This document shows positions 21,570 to 26,973 of a stretch of DNA of 64,000 nucleotides, in pieces (positions within the stretch are counted from its first letter, which is position 1; each line of letters begins with the position of its first letter). Origin of the DNA: a virus. Below the pieces are notes generated by a model. That model was not told the origin of the DNA and ran no database searches. It was given only the letters and a program-made list of their open reading frames with translations. Position numbers and translations under genes: made by a program. The DNA is taken from positions 1-64,000 of IMG/VR virus record IMGVR_UViG_3300006903_000002. One strand, written 5' to 3'.

Positions 21570-21972
21570 ACATGCGTTCCTCTCCAATTTTTATCCAACT
21601 AAAATTGTTGTTGACGGTATTGTGTATCGTTCTGTTGAACATGCCTATCAAGCTGCTAAAACAACTGACGAGAAGGTTAAAAGGGTCATTCGTGCGAAGC
21701 CTTATGCAAGCGAAGCGAAGAGACTTGGCGATACCGTTCAGAAGCGCGAGGATTGGGACAATATCAAGATTGGAGTGATGAAGGAATTGCTTGATTTGAA
21801 GTTCGCAGAGGGCACAGAGCTTGCAGAGCAACTTCTTTCGACCGGAGATGAGGAACTTGCTGAGGGAAATTGGTGGGGAGACACTTTTTGGGGAGTCTGC
21901 AAAGGGAAGGGTGAAAACCACCTTGGCAAACTTCTAATGGACCGCAGGAAGGTTCTAAAGAGTCGGCAATAG
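21547..21972 (+). CDS. NADAR-domain ADP-ribose-type N-glycosidase
   Basis: Protein of 141 aa from GTG 21547 with GGAG upstream. Matches the NADAR/YbiA fold: FLSNFYP near the N-terminus, then SVEHAYQAAKT and a C-terminal NWWGDTFWGVCKGKGENHLGKLLM. NADAR proteins hydrolyse N-glycosidic bonds of riboflavin intermediates or remove ADP-ribose from guanine in DNA, so phage versions can counter ADP-ribosylating toxins. It fits with the NAD+ salvage pair and SLOG gene here. The antitoxin-like role is inference. Confidence 0.88.
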   Translation: MIDSFKGEHAFLSNFYPTKIVVDGIVYRSVEHAYQAAKTTDEKVKRVIRAKPYASEAKRLGDTVQKREDWDNIKIGVMKELLDLKFAEGTELAEQLLSTGDEELAEGNWWGDTFWGVCKGKGENHLGKLLMDRRKVLKSRQ

Positions 21973-22082
21973 GCTGAGGCTCAGACTCAAGCTCAGACAG
22001 TAGGAGTCGTTACCTGCTGATGAGGCTTAGGTTTTTGCCGAAGGCTTAACACACAAGGGCAGCAAATTTGGGATGATTTTAG

Positions 22083-22124
22083 ATTAAATCGTGCGCGCGG
22101 GTTCAAATCCTGCACCCGGCTCCA
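22083..22124 (+). tRNA. 3' half of permuted tRNA
   Basis: Anticodon-stem remnant TCGT, short variable region, T arm GCGGG-TTCAAAT-CCTGC, acceptor strand ACCCGGC, discriminator T and encoded CCA. No compatible 5' strand GCCGGGT lies upstream; the compatible GCCGAGT lies 108 bases downstream. Confidence 0.75.
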
Positions 22125-22231
22125 CATTCGAGCGTTAGCTGTTGAGACGTTAAACAGCTTGGCGGACGCAGCGGACAGCAATATTCGCTACCCTCCCGGC
22201 TAACAGGTTCTCCGTTAATGAACCTGAGTTT

Positions 22232-22266
22232 GCCGAGTTAGCTCAGTGGTAGAGCAGCGACTTTAA
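22232..22266 (+). tRNA. 5' half of permuted tRNA
   Basis: Acceptor strand GCCGAGT, TA, D arm GCTC-AGTGGTA-GAGC, then GCGACTTTAA entering an anticodon loop. Nothing downstream completes an anticodon stem, T arm or acceptor; the missing parts are in the upstream 3' half. Confidence 0.75.
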
Positions 22267-22315
22267 GTTCAACTCAAAATCATGCTTCGATTTGCTTGGA
22301 AGTTGTGTGGAAACG

Positions 22316-22376
22316 GGGCAATAGGTTGTGAATTTATACTTCACAGAAACGTGGCAAACTCGTCAACCTATTGCCC
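22316..22376 (+). terminator. Long hairpin after permuted tRNA
   Basis: A 13-bp perfect stem (22316-22328 with 22364-22376) followed by TTTA, with an inner 5-bp hairpin GTGAA/TTCAC. It probably ends or protects the permuted tRNA transcript. The next gene starts 9 bases later. Confidence 0.55.
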
Positions 22377-22384
22377 TTTAATAT

Positions 22385-22747
22385 ATGGTTCAAACTCCTA
22401 GGAGAATAATTGTGGGCGTTAGGCGTGTGATTAATGGCACCCCGCAATTCGACAAAGTCTCTTTATGTGAGAGTTGTAGGAACAGTCAGCGACTGAAAGG
22501 CGAGCGTTATGAGCATGACATCGTTCATTGTCACGCACTGGACAAACGCATTACATTTAAGGTGATTGAGTGCGACCGTTACGACGATGCAAATCATCCA
22601 AGTTTGTTTGAGATGAGACTGATTGCGTGGAGGTTTGCGAGCGATTTGAAGGGCAATCCAATCGGTTTCAAAAACCCAAAACAGTTTGCAGATTTGAAAA
22701 GGGCAGGAAAGGTGGAGGAAAAAGAGGGGGATAATGATGATTACTAG
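22385..22747 (+). CDS. Cysteine-containing hypothetical protein
   Basis: Protein of 120 aa. CESC and HCHA with further cysteine ECDRYDD suggest metal binding (C-x2-C...C-x-H). The C-terminus is charged (AGKVEEKEGDNDDY). ATG 22385 lies just after the long hairpin. Function unknown. Confidence 0.6.
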   Translation: MVQTPRRIIVGVRRVINGTPQFDKVSLCESCRNSQRLKGERYEHDIVHCHALDKRITFKVIECDRYDDANHPSLFEMRLIAWRFASDLKGNPIGFKNPKQFADLKRAGKVEEKEGDNDDY

Positions 22748-22934
22748 AACGTTGACGAAGGTTGAAGTGGTTCCATTGTTGAAGTTCCTTGCAGAGGCAG
22801 GGAAAGAGTCAATAGATGATGTTGACAATGTAGGTGAGTTGCAGGCATTCATGAACGCTTGTATAGAAGGGGTAGAGAAATTGAATATTGTGGAAGTGGA
22901 CTTGAATGATGTGCGGAAAGGGATGAAACTGTGA
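22734..22934 (+). CDS. Small helical protein
   Basis: Protein of 66 aa overlapping its neighbour by 14 bases. Helical and acidic (LKFLAEAGKESIDDVDNVGEL). Function unknown. Confidence 0.55.
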   Translation: MMITRTLTKVEVVPLLKFLAEAGKESIDDVDNVGELQAFMNACIEGVEKLNIVEVDLNDVRKGMKL

Positions 22935-23092
22935 GGCAATTCATTTCCCTCATAATCGCAGGAATCCTCTCCATCCTATTGTTTAGTGCGGTTGTAAGTG
23001 GGCAGGAGAAGCAGCAGGAGAGTGTGAAGAGTTGGACGATTGAGCGATGGACTCCAATCGTCGGCACAGAATTACGCGCGTTTTCAGCTTGA
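22931..23092 (+). CDS. Secreted or anchored small protein
   Basis: Protein of 53 aa from GTG 22931 (GTGA overlap). Signal-like N-terminus (RQFISLIIAGILSILLFSAVVSG) followed by a hydrophilic tail (EKQQESVKSW). It would be exported or membrane-anchored. Function unknown. Confidence 0.55.
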   Translation: MRQFISLIIAGILSILLFSAVVSGQEKQQESVKSWTIERWTPIVGTELRAFSA

Positions 23093-23202
23093 AAGGTGTG
23101 TGCGCATATATTGTGACCACGAGGAGTGTCGATGGAGTTTCATCGTCTGTTGCAGTTGTGAGTAAGTCATATTACCCGCTAATGAAAGATGGATGTCAAT
23201 AA
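23089..23202 (+). CDS. 37-aa hypothetical peptide
   Basis: TTG 23089 overlaps the previous TGA. Two strand-like halves (CAYIVTTRS, SSVAVVSKSYYPL) as in small phage beta-hairpin proteins. Its stop abuts the next ATG. Confidence 0.4.
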   Translation: MKGVCAYIVTTRSVDGVSSSVAVVSKSYYPLMKDGCQ

Positions 23203-23922
23203 ATGACCGATATAACATTCTTGTTAGACAGAAGTGGCTCGATGCAATCCGTCAAAAGTGCGACGATTGAGAGTGTGAACAAGTTCATCGAAGACCAACA
23301 GAAGGTGGAGGAGGGAGCGACTTTCCAACTCATTCAATTCGACGACCAATATGAACCGCAGGACGCTACCGATTTGAAGGATGCGAAGTTGTTGGATGGC
23401 ACTTCATATTTGCCGAGGGGGATGACGGCGTATTTGGATGCTCTCGGTAAGACGATTGCAAACGTGAGGCAGCGGCAGGTTGATGCTCCTTCCGACAAGG
23501 TAATCATTGTGGTTATGACTGATGGTCTTGAGAATGCCTCAAAAGAGTTCAAGCGTGCGGACGTGAAGGAGTCAATTGAGAATATGCAGAACCTCTTCCA
23601 ATGGACTTTCATCTTTTTGGGAGCGAACATGGATGCCGTTACGGAGGCAGCGACGATGGGAATTCCAATGACCACATCCATTTCGTATGCGGCCACGGCG
23701 GGAGGGACAGCCTCAGCCACAAGCTCAACATCAAATTTGGTCGCACAGTTACGTTCAACAGGCACGACCGAAGGCTACACGAATGTGATGCGGAATGAGG
23801 CTCTTGGCAAGGAAGCGTGGAGCAATCTTGGGGACAACAATACGTCAACACAAGCCAACGTGCTGACTCCCGAAGAGTTTGCAAAATTGGTGCAAAATAA
23901 TGCTAATTCCGGCAAACCCTAG
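23203..23922 (+). CDS. VWA-domain protein
   Basis: Protein of 239 aa. A complete von Willebrand factor A fold: MIDAS DRSGS at 9-13 after a hydrophobic strand (ITFLLD), a threonine in GMTAYLDALG, and the MTDGLENAS strand supplying the third metal ligand. The C-terminal 80 residues are Ser/Thr/Ala-rich. VWA proteins often partner MoxR ATPases such as the one at 704-2122, here separated by 21 kb. Likely a cytoplasmic metal-dependent protein-binding module; target unknown. Confidence 0.87.
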   Translation: MTDITFLLDRSGSMQSVKSATIESVNKFIEDQQKVEEGATFQLIQFDDQYEPQDATDLKDAKLLDGTSYLPRGMTAYLDALGKTIANVRQRQVDAPSDKVIIVVMTDGLENASKEFKRADVKESIENMQNLFQWTFIFLGANMDAVTEAATMGIPMTTSISYAATAGGTASATSSTSNLVAQLRSTGTTEGYTNVMRNEALGKEAWSNLGDNNTSTQANVLTPEEFAKLVQNNANSGKP

Positions 23923-24244
23923 GCAGTTGGCACAGGACTTGCTTCCTCGCAGTCTATGTAATGTGCAAATGACCGCAGTCATTTCCGACAAACACGGGAT
24001 ATTTTCTTGGGGGTGGAATTCCTCGGGTAATGGCGATGGCCTTCATGCGGAGGCCCATGCTATTAGCCGCGCCAACAGGCGACGGCTGAAGGGGGCGACG
24101 ATTACCATTGCGGGGGTGAGAAAGGGCCGTGGGAAGGTCATTAGCGCCCCCTGCATGGTATGTTTAGCAATCATCTCTGCCTGTGGGATTAAGAGTATTG
24201 AGTTCCACGATAAGGATGGAATGTGGCACAAATTCAGCAGGTAG
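23903..24244 (+). CDS. Cytidine-deaminase-fold protein
   Basis: Protein of 113 aa. HAEAHA (zinc ligand His and catalytic Glu) and APCMVC (two zinc-binding Cys) are the two deaminase motifs at the usual spacing of about 40 residues. The size is close to single-domain cytidine/deoxycytidylate or tRNA-adenosine deaminases. The substrate cannot be told; with so many tRNAs, including a tRNA-Arg with ACG anticodon, tRNA adenosine is one option. It overlaps the VWA gene by 20 bases. Confidence 0.75.
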   Translation, partial: LIPANPRQLAQDLLPRSLCNVQMTAVISDKHGIFSWGWNSSGNGDGLHAEAHAISRANRRRLKGATITIAGVRKGRGKVISAPCMVCLAIISACGIKSIEFHDKDGMWHKFSR

Positions 24245-24274
24245 TTGACAAATACCCTCAAATTGTGTCATAAT
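24245..24274 (+). promoter_or_regulatory. Sigma70-type promoter of tRNA cluster
   Basis: TTGACA (24245-24250), 18-base spacer, CATAAT (24269-24274). Transcription would start near 24281, just before the first tRNA of the dense cluster. Confidence 0.65.
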
Positions 24275-24284
24275 GGATGAACAT

Positions 24285-24359
24285 TCTAGCGGGACGACCA
24301 TTGGTGGCCGTGAGCGGCTGTTAACCGCTATGTTATTGGTTCGATTCCAATCGCTAGAG
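24285..24359 (+). tRNA. tRNA-Asn (GTT)
   Basis: Acceptor TCTAGCG/CGCTAGA and discriminator G; CCA is not encoded. Anticodon arm AGCGG-CTGTTAA-CCGCT gives GTT. T arm ATTGG-TTCGATT-CCAAT perfect. It differs from most tRNAs here in lacking CCA. Confidence 0.88.
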
Positions 24360-24363
24360 CTTC

Positions 24364-24522
24364 GTGCCGGTCCAAAAGTGTAGCAAAATCGTTACTGCGG
24401 CCTAGACGCCCCCGCAAGGTTTGACTCCTGTGGGTCGGCAGAGCCAAAGTTAAGCTACCACCTAGCTGTAGGGTTGATAGGAGCTTCAATGGTAACGAAT
24501 TGAAGCAACATACAGTCGGCAC
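24364..24522 (+). ncRNA. Structured RNA or degenerate tRNA
   Basis: Outer arms GTGCCG (24364-24369) and CGGCAC (24517-24522) pair. Inside are TGCGG/CCGCA, GTAGC/GCTAC, CCTA/TAGG and an 8-bp GCTTCAAT/ATTGAAGC hairpin. The first 78 bases resemble a broken tRNA (TGCCGGT/GTCGGCA, T-like loop TTTGACT) without CCA. It may be a tRNA carrying an insertion, a pseudo-tRNA or a separate small RNA. Confidence 0.45.
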
Positions 24523-24533
24523 AAAAAATTTGT

Positions 24534-24607
24534 CCTCTCGTAGCGAAATGGCATAGCATCGGTCTTAGAAACCGAGTTTCCTAGTTCGAATCTAGGCGAG
24601 AGGACCA
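24534..24607 (+). tRNA. tRNA-Leu (TAG), short variable loop
   Basis: Acceptor CCTCTCG/CGAGAGG, discriminator A and encoded CCA. Anticodon arm TCGGT-CTTAGAA-ACCGA gives TAG. T arm CCTAG-TTCGAAT-CTAGG perfect. Variable region of about 4 bases, unlike normal bacterial Leu tRNAs; the same oddity as the CAA tRNA at 7869. Confidence 0.88.
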
Positions 24608-24616
24608 ACAAAATTT

Positions 24617-24695
24617 GCATCAGTAGCAAAGCTAGGCTAATGCACCTGACTCTTAATCAGGAGATGCACAGGTTCAATTCCTGTCTGATGCACCA
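24617..24695 (+). tRNA. tRNA-Lys (CTT)
   Basis: Acceptor GCATCAG/CTGATGC, discriminator A, encoded CCA. Anticodon arm CCTGA-CTCTTAA-TCAGG gives CTT. T arm ACAGG-TTCAATT-CCTGT. Confidence 0.92.
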
Positions 24696-24696
24696 T

Positions 24697-24761
24697 CGCC
24701 CACAAATCCATGCGAGCGCGGCATGGAGAATACCATCCTCGGTGGCCCGAGGTAGGAGGGC
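24697..24761 (+). ncRNA. Small three-way-junction RNA (putative)
   Basis: Between tRNA-Lys and tRNA-Met, CGCCC and GGGCG can close a 65-base element containing CCATG/CATGG and CCTCGG/CCGAGG hairpins. No T-loop consensus, so it is not a standard tRNA. It could be a decayed tRNA or a small structured RNA processed with the cluster. Confidence 0.4.
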
Positions 24762-24769
24762 GCTTTTAC

Positions 24770-24847
24770 TGCGGGAGAGTGGAACGGAAAACCATTCGAG
24801 CCTCATAAGCTCTGAGATAGTGGGTTCGACTCCCATTCCCGCCACCA
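24770..24847 (+). tRNA. tRNA-Met (CAT), possibly initiator
   Basis: Anticodon arm CGAGC-CTCATAA-GCTCT gives CAT. T arm GTGGG-TTCGACT-CCCAT, discriminator A, encoded CCA. The first acceptor pair is a T1-C72 mismatch (TGCGGGA/TCCCGCC), the hallmark of bacterial initiators, but the three G-C pairs at 29-31/39-41 of initiators are absent. Confidence 0.85.
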
Positions 24848-24871
24848 AACAACCAGAAGGAGTATATAATC

Positions 24872-24940
24872 ATGTTTGATTCAACGGTCGCTATTTTGGA
24901 TTTCTTCACAATCGTTTTATTCATGTTTTTGGGGCAATAG
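24872..24940 (+). CDS. 22-aa membrane peptide ending in tRNA-Glu
   Basis: ATG 24872 follows AGAAGGAG. Hydrophobic throughout (VAILDFFTIVLFMFLG). Its last codons are the tRNA-Glu acceptor strand and the stop TAG is tRNA positions 8-10. Confidence 0.45.
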   Translation: MFDSTVAILDFFTIVLFMFLGQ

Positions 24941-25007
24941 TAGAAGCAGCTAATACATTCGACTCTCAATCGAAAGATTCCGAGTGCGAGTCTCGGTTGC
25001 CCCACCA
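24931..25007 (+). tRNA. tRNA-Glu (CTC)
   Basis: Acceptor GGGGCAA/TTGCCCC, discriminator A, encoded CCA. Anticodon arm TTCGA-CTCTCAA-TCGAA gives CTC. T arm CCGAG-TGCGAGT-CTCGG. Confidence 0.9.
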
Positions 25008-25021
25008 AACGACCACAAGAT

Positions 25022-25378
25022 ATGACAAAAAAGAAGTTGTTCAGTGTCACCCTAAAAGACTGCAAGGTTGAGACATTTACGGTTGGCGGACACGGCGGAA
25101 GTGGGAAGGACACTTCCAACACAGGCGTGCGTATCTCTCATGTGCCGAGCGGCGCAGTAGGCACTGCCTCAGACACACGTTCTCAACTTCATAATAAGCG
25201 TCTTGCATTCCGTAGGATGGGACAAAGTAAGGCGTTTCGTGCGTGGGTTATAGTTGTGGCAGGAGAGTTGCAAACAGGCAAGAGTATCGAACAGCGTGTA
25301 GAGGAAGAGATGCATCCCTCTAAGCTGAAGATTGAGATTAGGAAGGACGATAAATGGATTTGTGCTCCTGTGGACTGA
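25022..25378 (+). CDS. Release-factor-like protein with GGH motif
   Basis: Protein of 118 aa with an RF-1-type catalytic domain: GGHGGSGKDTSNTGVRISH, SGAVG, then the basic R-S-Q-x-x-N-K helix that in release factors contacts the ribosome. The invariant GGQ is replaced by GGH at 22-24. The N-terminal codon-recognition domains are absent, as in ArfB/ICT1-type rescue factors. It may rescue stalled ribosomes, or the changed motif may abolish hydrolysis. It lies among tRNAs, and its last five codons plus stop overlap tRNA-Arg. Confidence 0.78.
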   Translation: MTKKKLFSVTLKDCKVETFTVGGHGGSGKDTSNTGVRISHVPSGAVGTASDTRSQLHNKRLAFRRMGQSKAFRAWVIVVAGELQTGKSIEQRVEEEMHPSKLKIEIRKDDKWICAPVD

Positions 25379-25440
25379 ATAGAACAGGCGCGGGATTCCT
25401 AATCCCGTTTATGCAGGTGCAACTCCTGTCAGGAGTACCA
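25364..25440 (+). tRNA. tRNA-Arg (CCT)
   Basis: Acceptor GCTCCTG/CAGGAGT (G1-T72 wobble), discriminator A, encoded CCA. Anticodon arm CGGGA-TTCCTAA-TCCCG gives CCT. T loop TGCAACT. The D arm is weak. Its first 15 bases also encode the end of the release-factor-like protein. Confidence 0.87.
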
Positions 25441-25462
25441 AACAAACAGTGAAAGGCATTTT

Positions 25463-25675
25463 ATGGGCAATTGGAATATATCAATTGAGGGGATTGGCGC
25501 ACACCACAACAAGGACAATCCGCAGGACGCCAACAGGATGGCTCAGGCATTCGTAGGTGCGCTCAAACGTGCGGGGCACAACGTCACGAAGGCGTCCTTC
25601 ACCTATGGTGCAGTAGAAATACTTCGTGGAGATATTGAGCCGCAGGGTGTTCAAGTCGAGAATGTGCAGGCGTAG
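25463..25675 (+). CDS. Small hypothetical protein ending in tRNA-Val
   Basis: Protein of 70 aa. Starts NWNISIEGIGAHH and continues as helix (RMAQAFVGALKRAGHNV), a pattern seen in small phage proteins. Its stop TAG is positions 8-10 of tRNA-Val. Function unknown. Confidence 0.6.
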   Translation: MGNWNISIEGIGAHHNKDNPQDANRMAQAFVGALKRAGHNVTKASFTYGAVEILRGDIEPQGVQVENVQA

Positions 25676-25739
25676 CAAAATGGTTATGCAGCAGGTCTAC
25701 ACCCTGCTAATGGAAGTTCAATTCTTTCCGCCTGCACCA
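25666..25739 (+). tRNA. tRNA-Val (TAC) with C33
   Basis: Acceptor GCAGGCG/CGCCTGC, discriminator A, encoded CCA. Anticodon arm GCAGG-TCTACAC-CCTGC gives TAC but with C at position 33 where U is nearly universal. T arm GGAAG-TTCAATT-CTTTC. Confidence 0.87.
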
Positions 25740-25841
25740 AAGTGGTATGAAGATAAACTCGCCAAAAAGCAACTGGAAGAGTTTTTGAGTGGTTCTAGAA
25801 GGTTTTGGCTTGAGATTACTTCTATTGAGTTTATGAAATGA
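25710..25841 (+). CDS. Small protein starting inside tRNA-Val
   Basis: Forty-three residues from ATG 25710, which lies inside tRNA-Val; the visible protein-like part (KWYEDKLAKKQLEEFL, FWLEITSIEFM) begins after the tRNA. Either translation starts within the tRNA sequence or an older gene lost its start when the tRNA arrived. Its TGA overlaps the next ATG. Confidence 0.4.
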   Translation: MEVQFFPPAPKWYEDKLAKKQLEEFLSGSRRFWLEITSIEFMK

Positions 25842-26212
25842 AACGTAAATTGTTGAAGGGTAATTCAACAGTAGAATCCTCGACTGATAATCGAGTTGTC
25901 GAAGGTGCGACTCCTTCCCCTTCAACCAAAAAACAATACATTACCATTGAGCGCCCATGTTACTACTGCAATGGAGGTGCAATTAAGCCTTGCTTCTGCA
26001 ATGGCACCCTCAAGTTGCGTCATAAAGAGCAATTACTTTTGTGCCTTGGCGGTCAATATAATGGACAGTATAGGAATGAAACGTTCTTAGTTGACAGAAA
26101 GCAGAAGTATAAGCGATTCAACAACTCCTACAAAGGACGTAGGAAGGGTGATAAGGAGCACTTTAGTAGTATTTGGGTGCATGAAACGCTTTTGAGTGGC
26201 CCTATAGCATAA
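25838..26212 (+). CDS. Zinc-knuckle protein with nested tRNA-Ile
   Basis: Up to 124 aa from ATG 25838 (ATGA overlap). The frame runs straight through tRNA-Ile (25856-25929). After it comes a convincing domain with CYYCNGG and CFCNG (C-x2-C, C-x-C), probably zinc-binding, then a basic region (DRKQKYKRF). The true N-terminus may be a non-standard codon just after the tRNA. The stop is inside tRNA-Gln, 15 bases from its 5' end. Function unknown. Confidence 0.5.
   Translation: MKRKLLKGNSTVESSTDNRVVEGATPSPSTKKQYITIERPCYYCNGGAIKPCFCNGTLKLRHKEQLLLCLGGQYNGQYRNETFLVDRKQKYKRFNNSYKGRRKGDKEHFSSIWVHETLLSGPIA
25856..25929 (+). tRNA. tRNA-Ile (GAT)
   Basis: Acceptor TGAAGGG/CCCTTCA, discriminator A, encoded CCA. 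Anticodon arm CTCGA-CTGATAA-TCGAG gives GAT. D arm ATTC/GAAT; T arm GAAGG-TGCGACT-CCTTC. The whole gene is nested in an open frame. Confidence 0.9.
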
Positions 26213-26275
26213 ATGGCAAGTGCGGGAGGCTCTGACCCTCCGACTGTTGTGGTTCGAATCCATGTAGGGTCGCCA
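26198..26275 (+). tRNA. tRNA-Gln (CTG)
   Basis: Acceptor GGCCCTA/TAGGGTC, discriminator G, encoded CCA. Anticodon arm GGAGG-CTCTGAC-CCTCC gives CTG. T loop TTCGAAT. Confidence 0.9.
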
Positions 26276-26280
26276 ATTTT

Positions 26281-26353
26281 GCCCCGCCCTCTGAATGAGG
26301 CGTTTTCGCTACGACCGAAGATGAGACGGGTTTAATTCCTGTGCGGGGTTCCA
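26281..26353 (+). tRNA. tRNA-Arg (ACG)
   Basis: Acceptor GCCCCGC/GCGGGGT (G1-T72), discriminator T, encoded CCA. Anticodon arm TTTCG-CTACGAC-CGAAG gives ACG, which would need A34-to-inosine editing to read all CGN codons. T arm ACGGG-TTTAATT-CCTGT. D arm weak. Confidence 0.82.
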
Positions 26354-26379
26354 ACAACACTAAAGATTGAGGTAATGAG

Positions 26380-26511
26380 ATGGGATTGAAATTTGCATTA
26401 TACGTAGCAGCAGTCGTGTTATTCGTGTTGGCTGCTGTTCCGACCGGATGGCGTGTGCAATGTCAATGGCTTGCAGCCGCTTGTTTGACGACAGCAATTT
26501 TCCTAGTGTAA
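26380..26511 (+). CDS. 43-aa membrane peptide
   Basis: ATG 26380 with GAGGTAATGAG upstream. Two hydrophobic segments (ALYVAAVVLFVLAAV, WLAAACLTTAIFLV) flank a short loop. Function unknown. Confidence 0.5.
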   Translation: MGLKFALYVAAVVLFVLAAVPTGWRVQCQWLAAACLTTAIFLV

Positions 26512-26512
26512 T

Positions 26513-26707
26513 ATGGTAATTCGTAGGAAGCTTCAGAAGGGAATGCCCATCCCGCAGGAGGGAACCTTCGTAATGGTCCCCCTCAAAAAAGGGATGCAAG
26601 TCTTCGAAGTATTCGGCGTGTTTGAAGTGATGGGCGTGAATGAGAACGAATTGTGGATGGACCTTCTCTACTACGAAAAACATCCTGAGGAGATGACAAA
26701 GCATTAA
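26513..26707 (+). CDS. Small hypothetical protein
   Basis: Protein of 64 aa one base after the previous stop. Strand-rich (GTFVMVPLKKGMQVFEVFGVF) with an acidic helical end. Function unknown. Confidence 0.55.
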   Translation: MVIRRKLQKGMPIPQEGTFVMVPLKKGMQVFEVFGVFEVMGVNENELWMDLLYYEKHPEEMTKH

Positions 26708-26708
26708 G

Positions 26709-26792
26709 ATGTTTGATTGGGGCACAGCTTTTGCCTACATGCTTGGCGCGTTAGTGTTCCTCTTGTGGTTGTATTTGGTTTTGCGCACTTAG
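26709..26792 (+). CDS. 27-aa membrane peptide ending in tRNA-Asp
   Basis: ATG one base after the previous stop. Hydrophobic (AFAYMLGALVFLLWLYLVL). The stop TAG is inside the 5' end of tRNA-Asp. Confidence 0.45.
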   Translation: MFDWGTAFAYMLGALVFLLWLYLVLRT

Positions 26793-26859
26793 AGTGTGAC
26801 GGTTCGCACGCTACCCTGTCACGGTAGTAGAACGAGTTCGACTCTCGTTAGGTGCGCCA
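26785..26859 (+). tRNA. tRNA-Asp (GTC)
   Basis: Acceptor GCACTTA/TAGGTGC, discriminator G, encoded CCA. Anticodon arm CTACC-CTGTCAC-GGTAG gives GTC. T arm ACGAG-TTCGACT-CTCGT. Confidence 0.9.
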
Positions 26860-26889
26860 CACAACAATTTGACGTAGCGTCTAAAGAGT

Positions 26890-26966
26890 TTGGCCGAACG
26901 CAAACCAGTGAGCGCGCGCCCTGTGAAGGCGATGACTAGGGAGTGCAACTCTCCTCGGCCAACCCA
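26890..26966 (+). tRNA. tRNA-His (GTG)
   Basis: Acceptor TTGGCCG/CGGCCAA, discriminator C as expected for His, encoded CCA. Anticodon arm GCGCC-CTGTGAA-GGCGA gives GTG. T loop TGCAACT. The -1 base is T, so G-1 would have to be added after transcription. Confidence 0.88.
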
Positions 26967-26973
26967 ACTAGAT

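Larger units (their letters stand above)
22050..22309 (+). tRNA. Circularly permuted tRNA locus (putative)
   Basis: A tRNA 3' half (22083-22124) lies upstream of the matching 5' half (22232-22266). When joined they give acceptor GCCGAGT/ACCCGGC with one A-C mismatch, a canonical D arm and a canonical T arm. The region before the 3' half and the region after the 5' half pair in nested order: TTTAA(22262)/TTAAA(22084), AAAATCAT(22276)/ATGATTTT(22073) plus CT/AG, ATTTGCT(22290)/AGCAAAT(22061), TTGTGTG(22303)/CACACAA(22050). The linker holds two 7-bp hairpins (22137-22159, 22204-22226). Splicing mechanism and final anticodon are unknown; a 7-base loop CTTTAAA would give TTA. Confidence 0.75.

Noticed and set aside
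21973-22384. tmRNA or two-piece tmRNA
   Set aside because: The 5' half has a full canonical D arm and no tag reading frame was found; tmRNA lacks a true D stem.
21973-22384. Permuted group I intron in a tRNA
   Set aside because: A possible P1 (CGACTT with AAGTTG) and GACTC/GAGTC pairing exist, but no convincing P3-P8/P7 core or terminal G was found. Kept only as an alternative to test.
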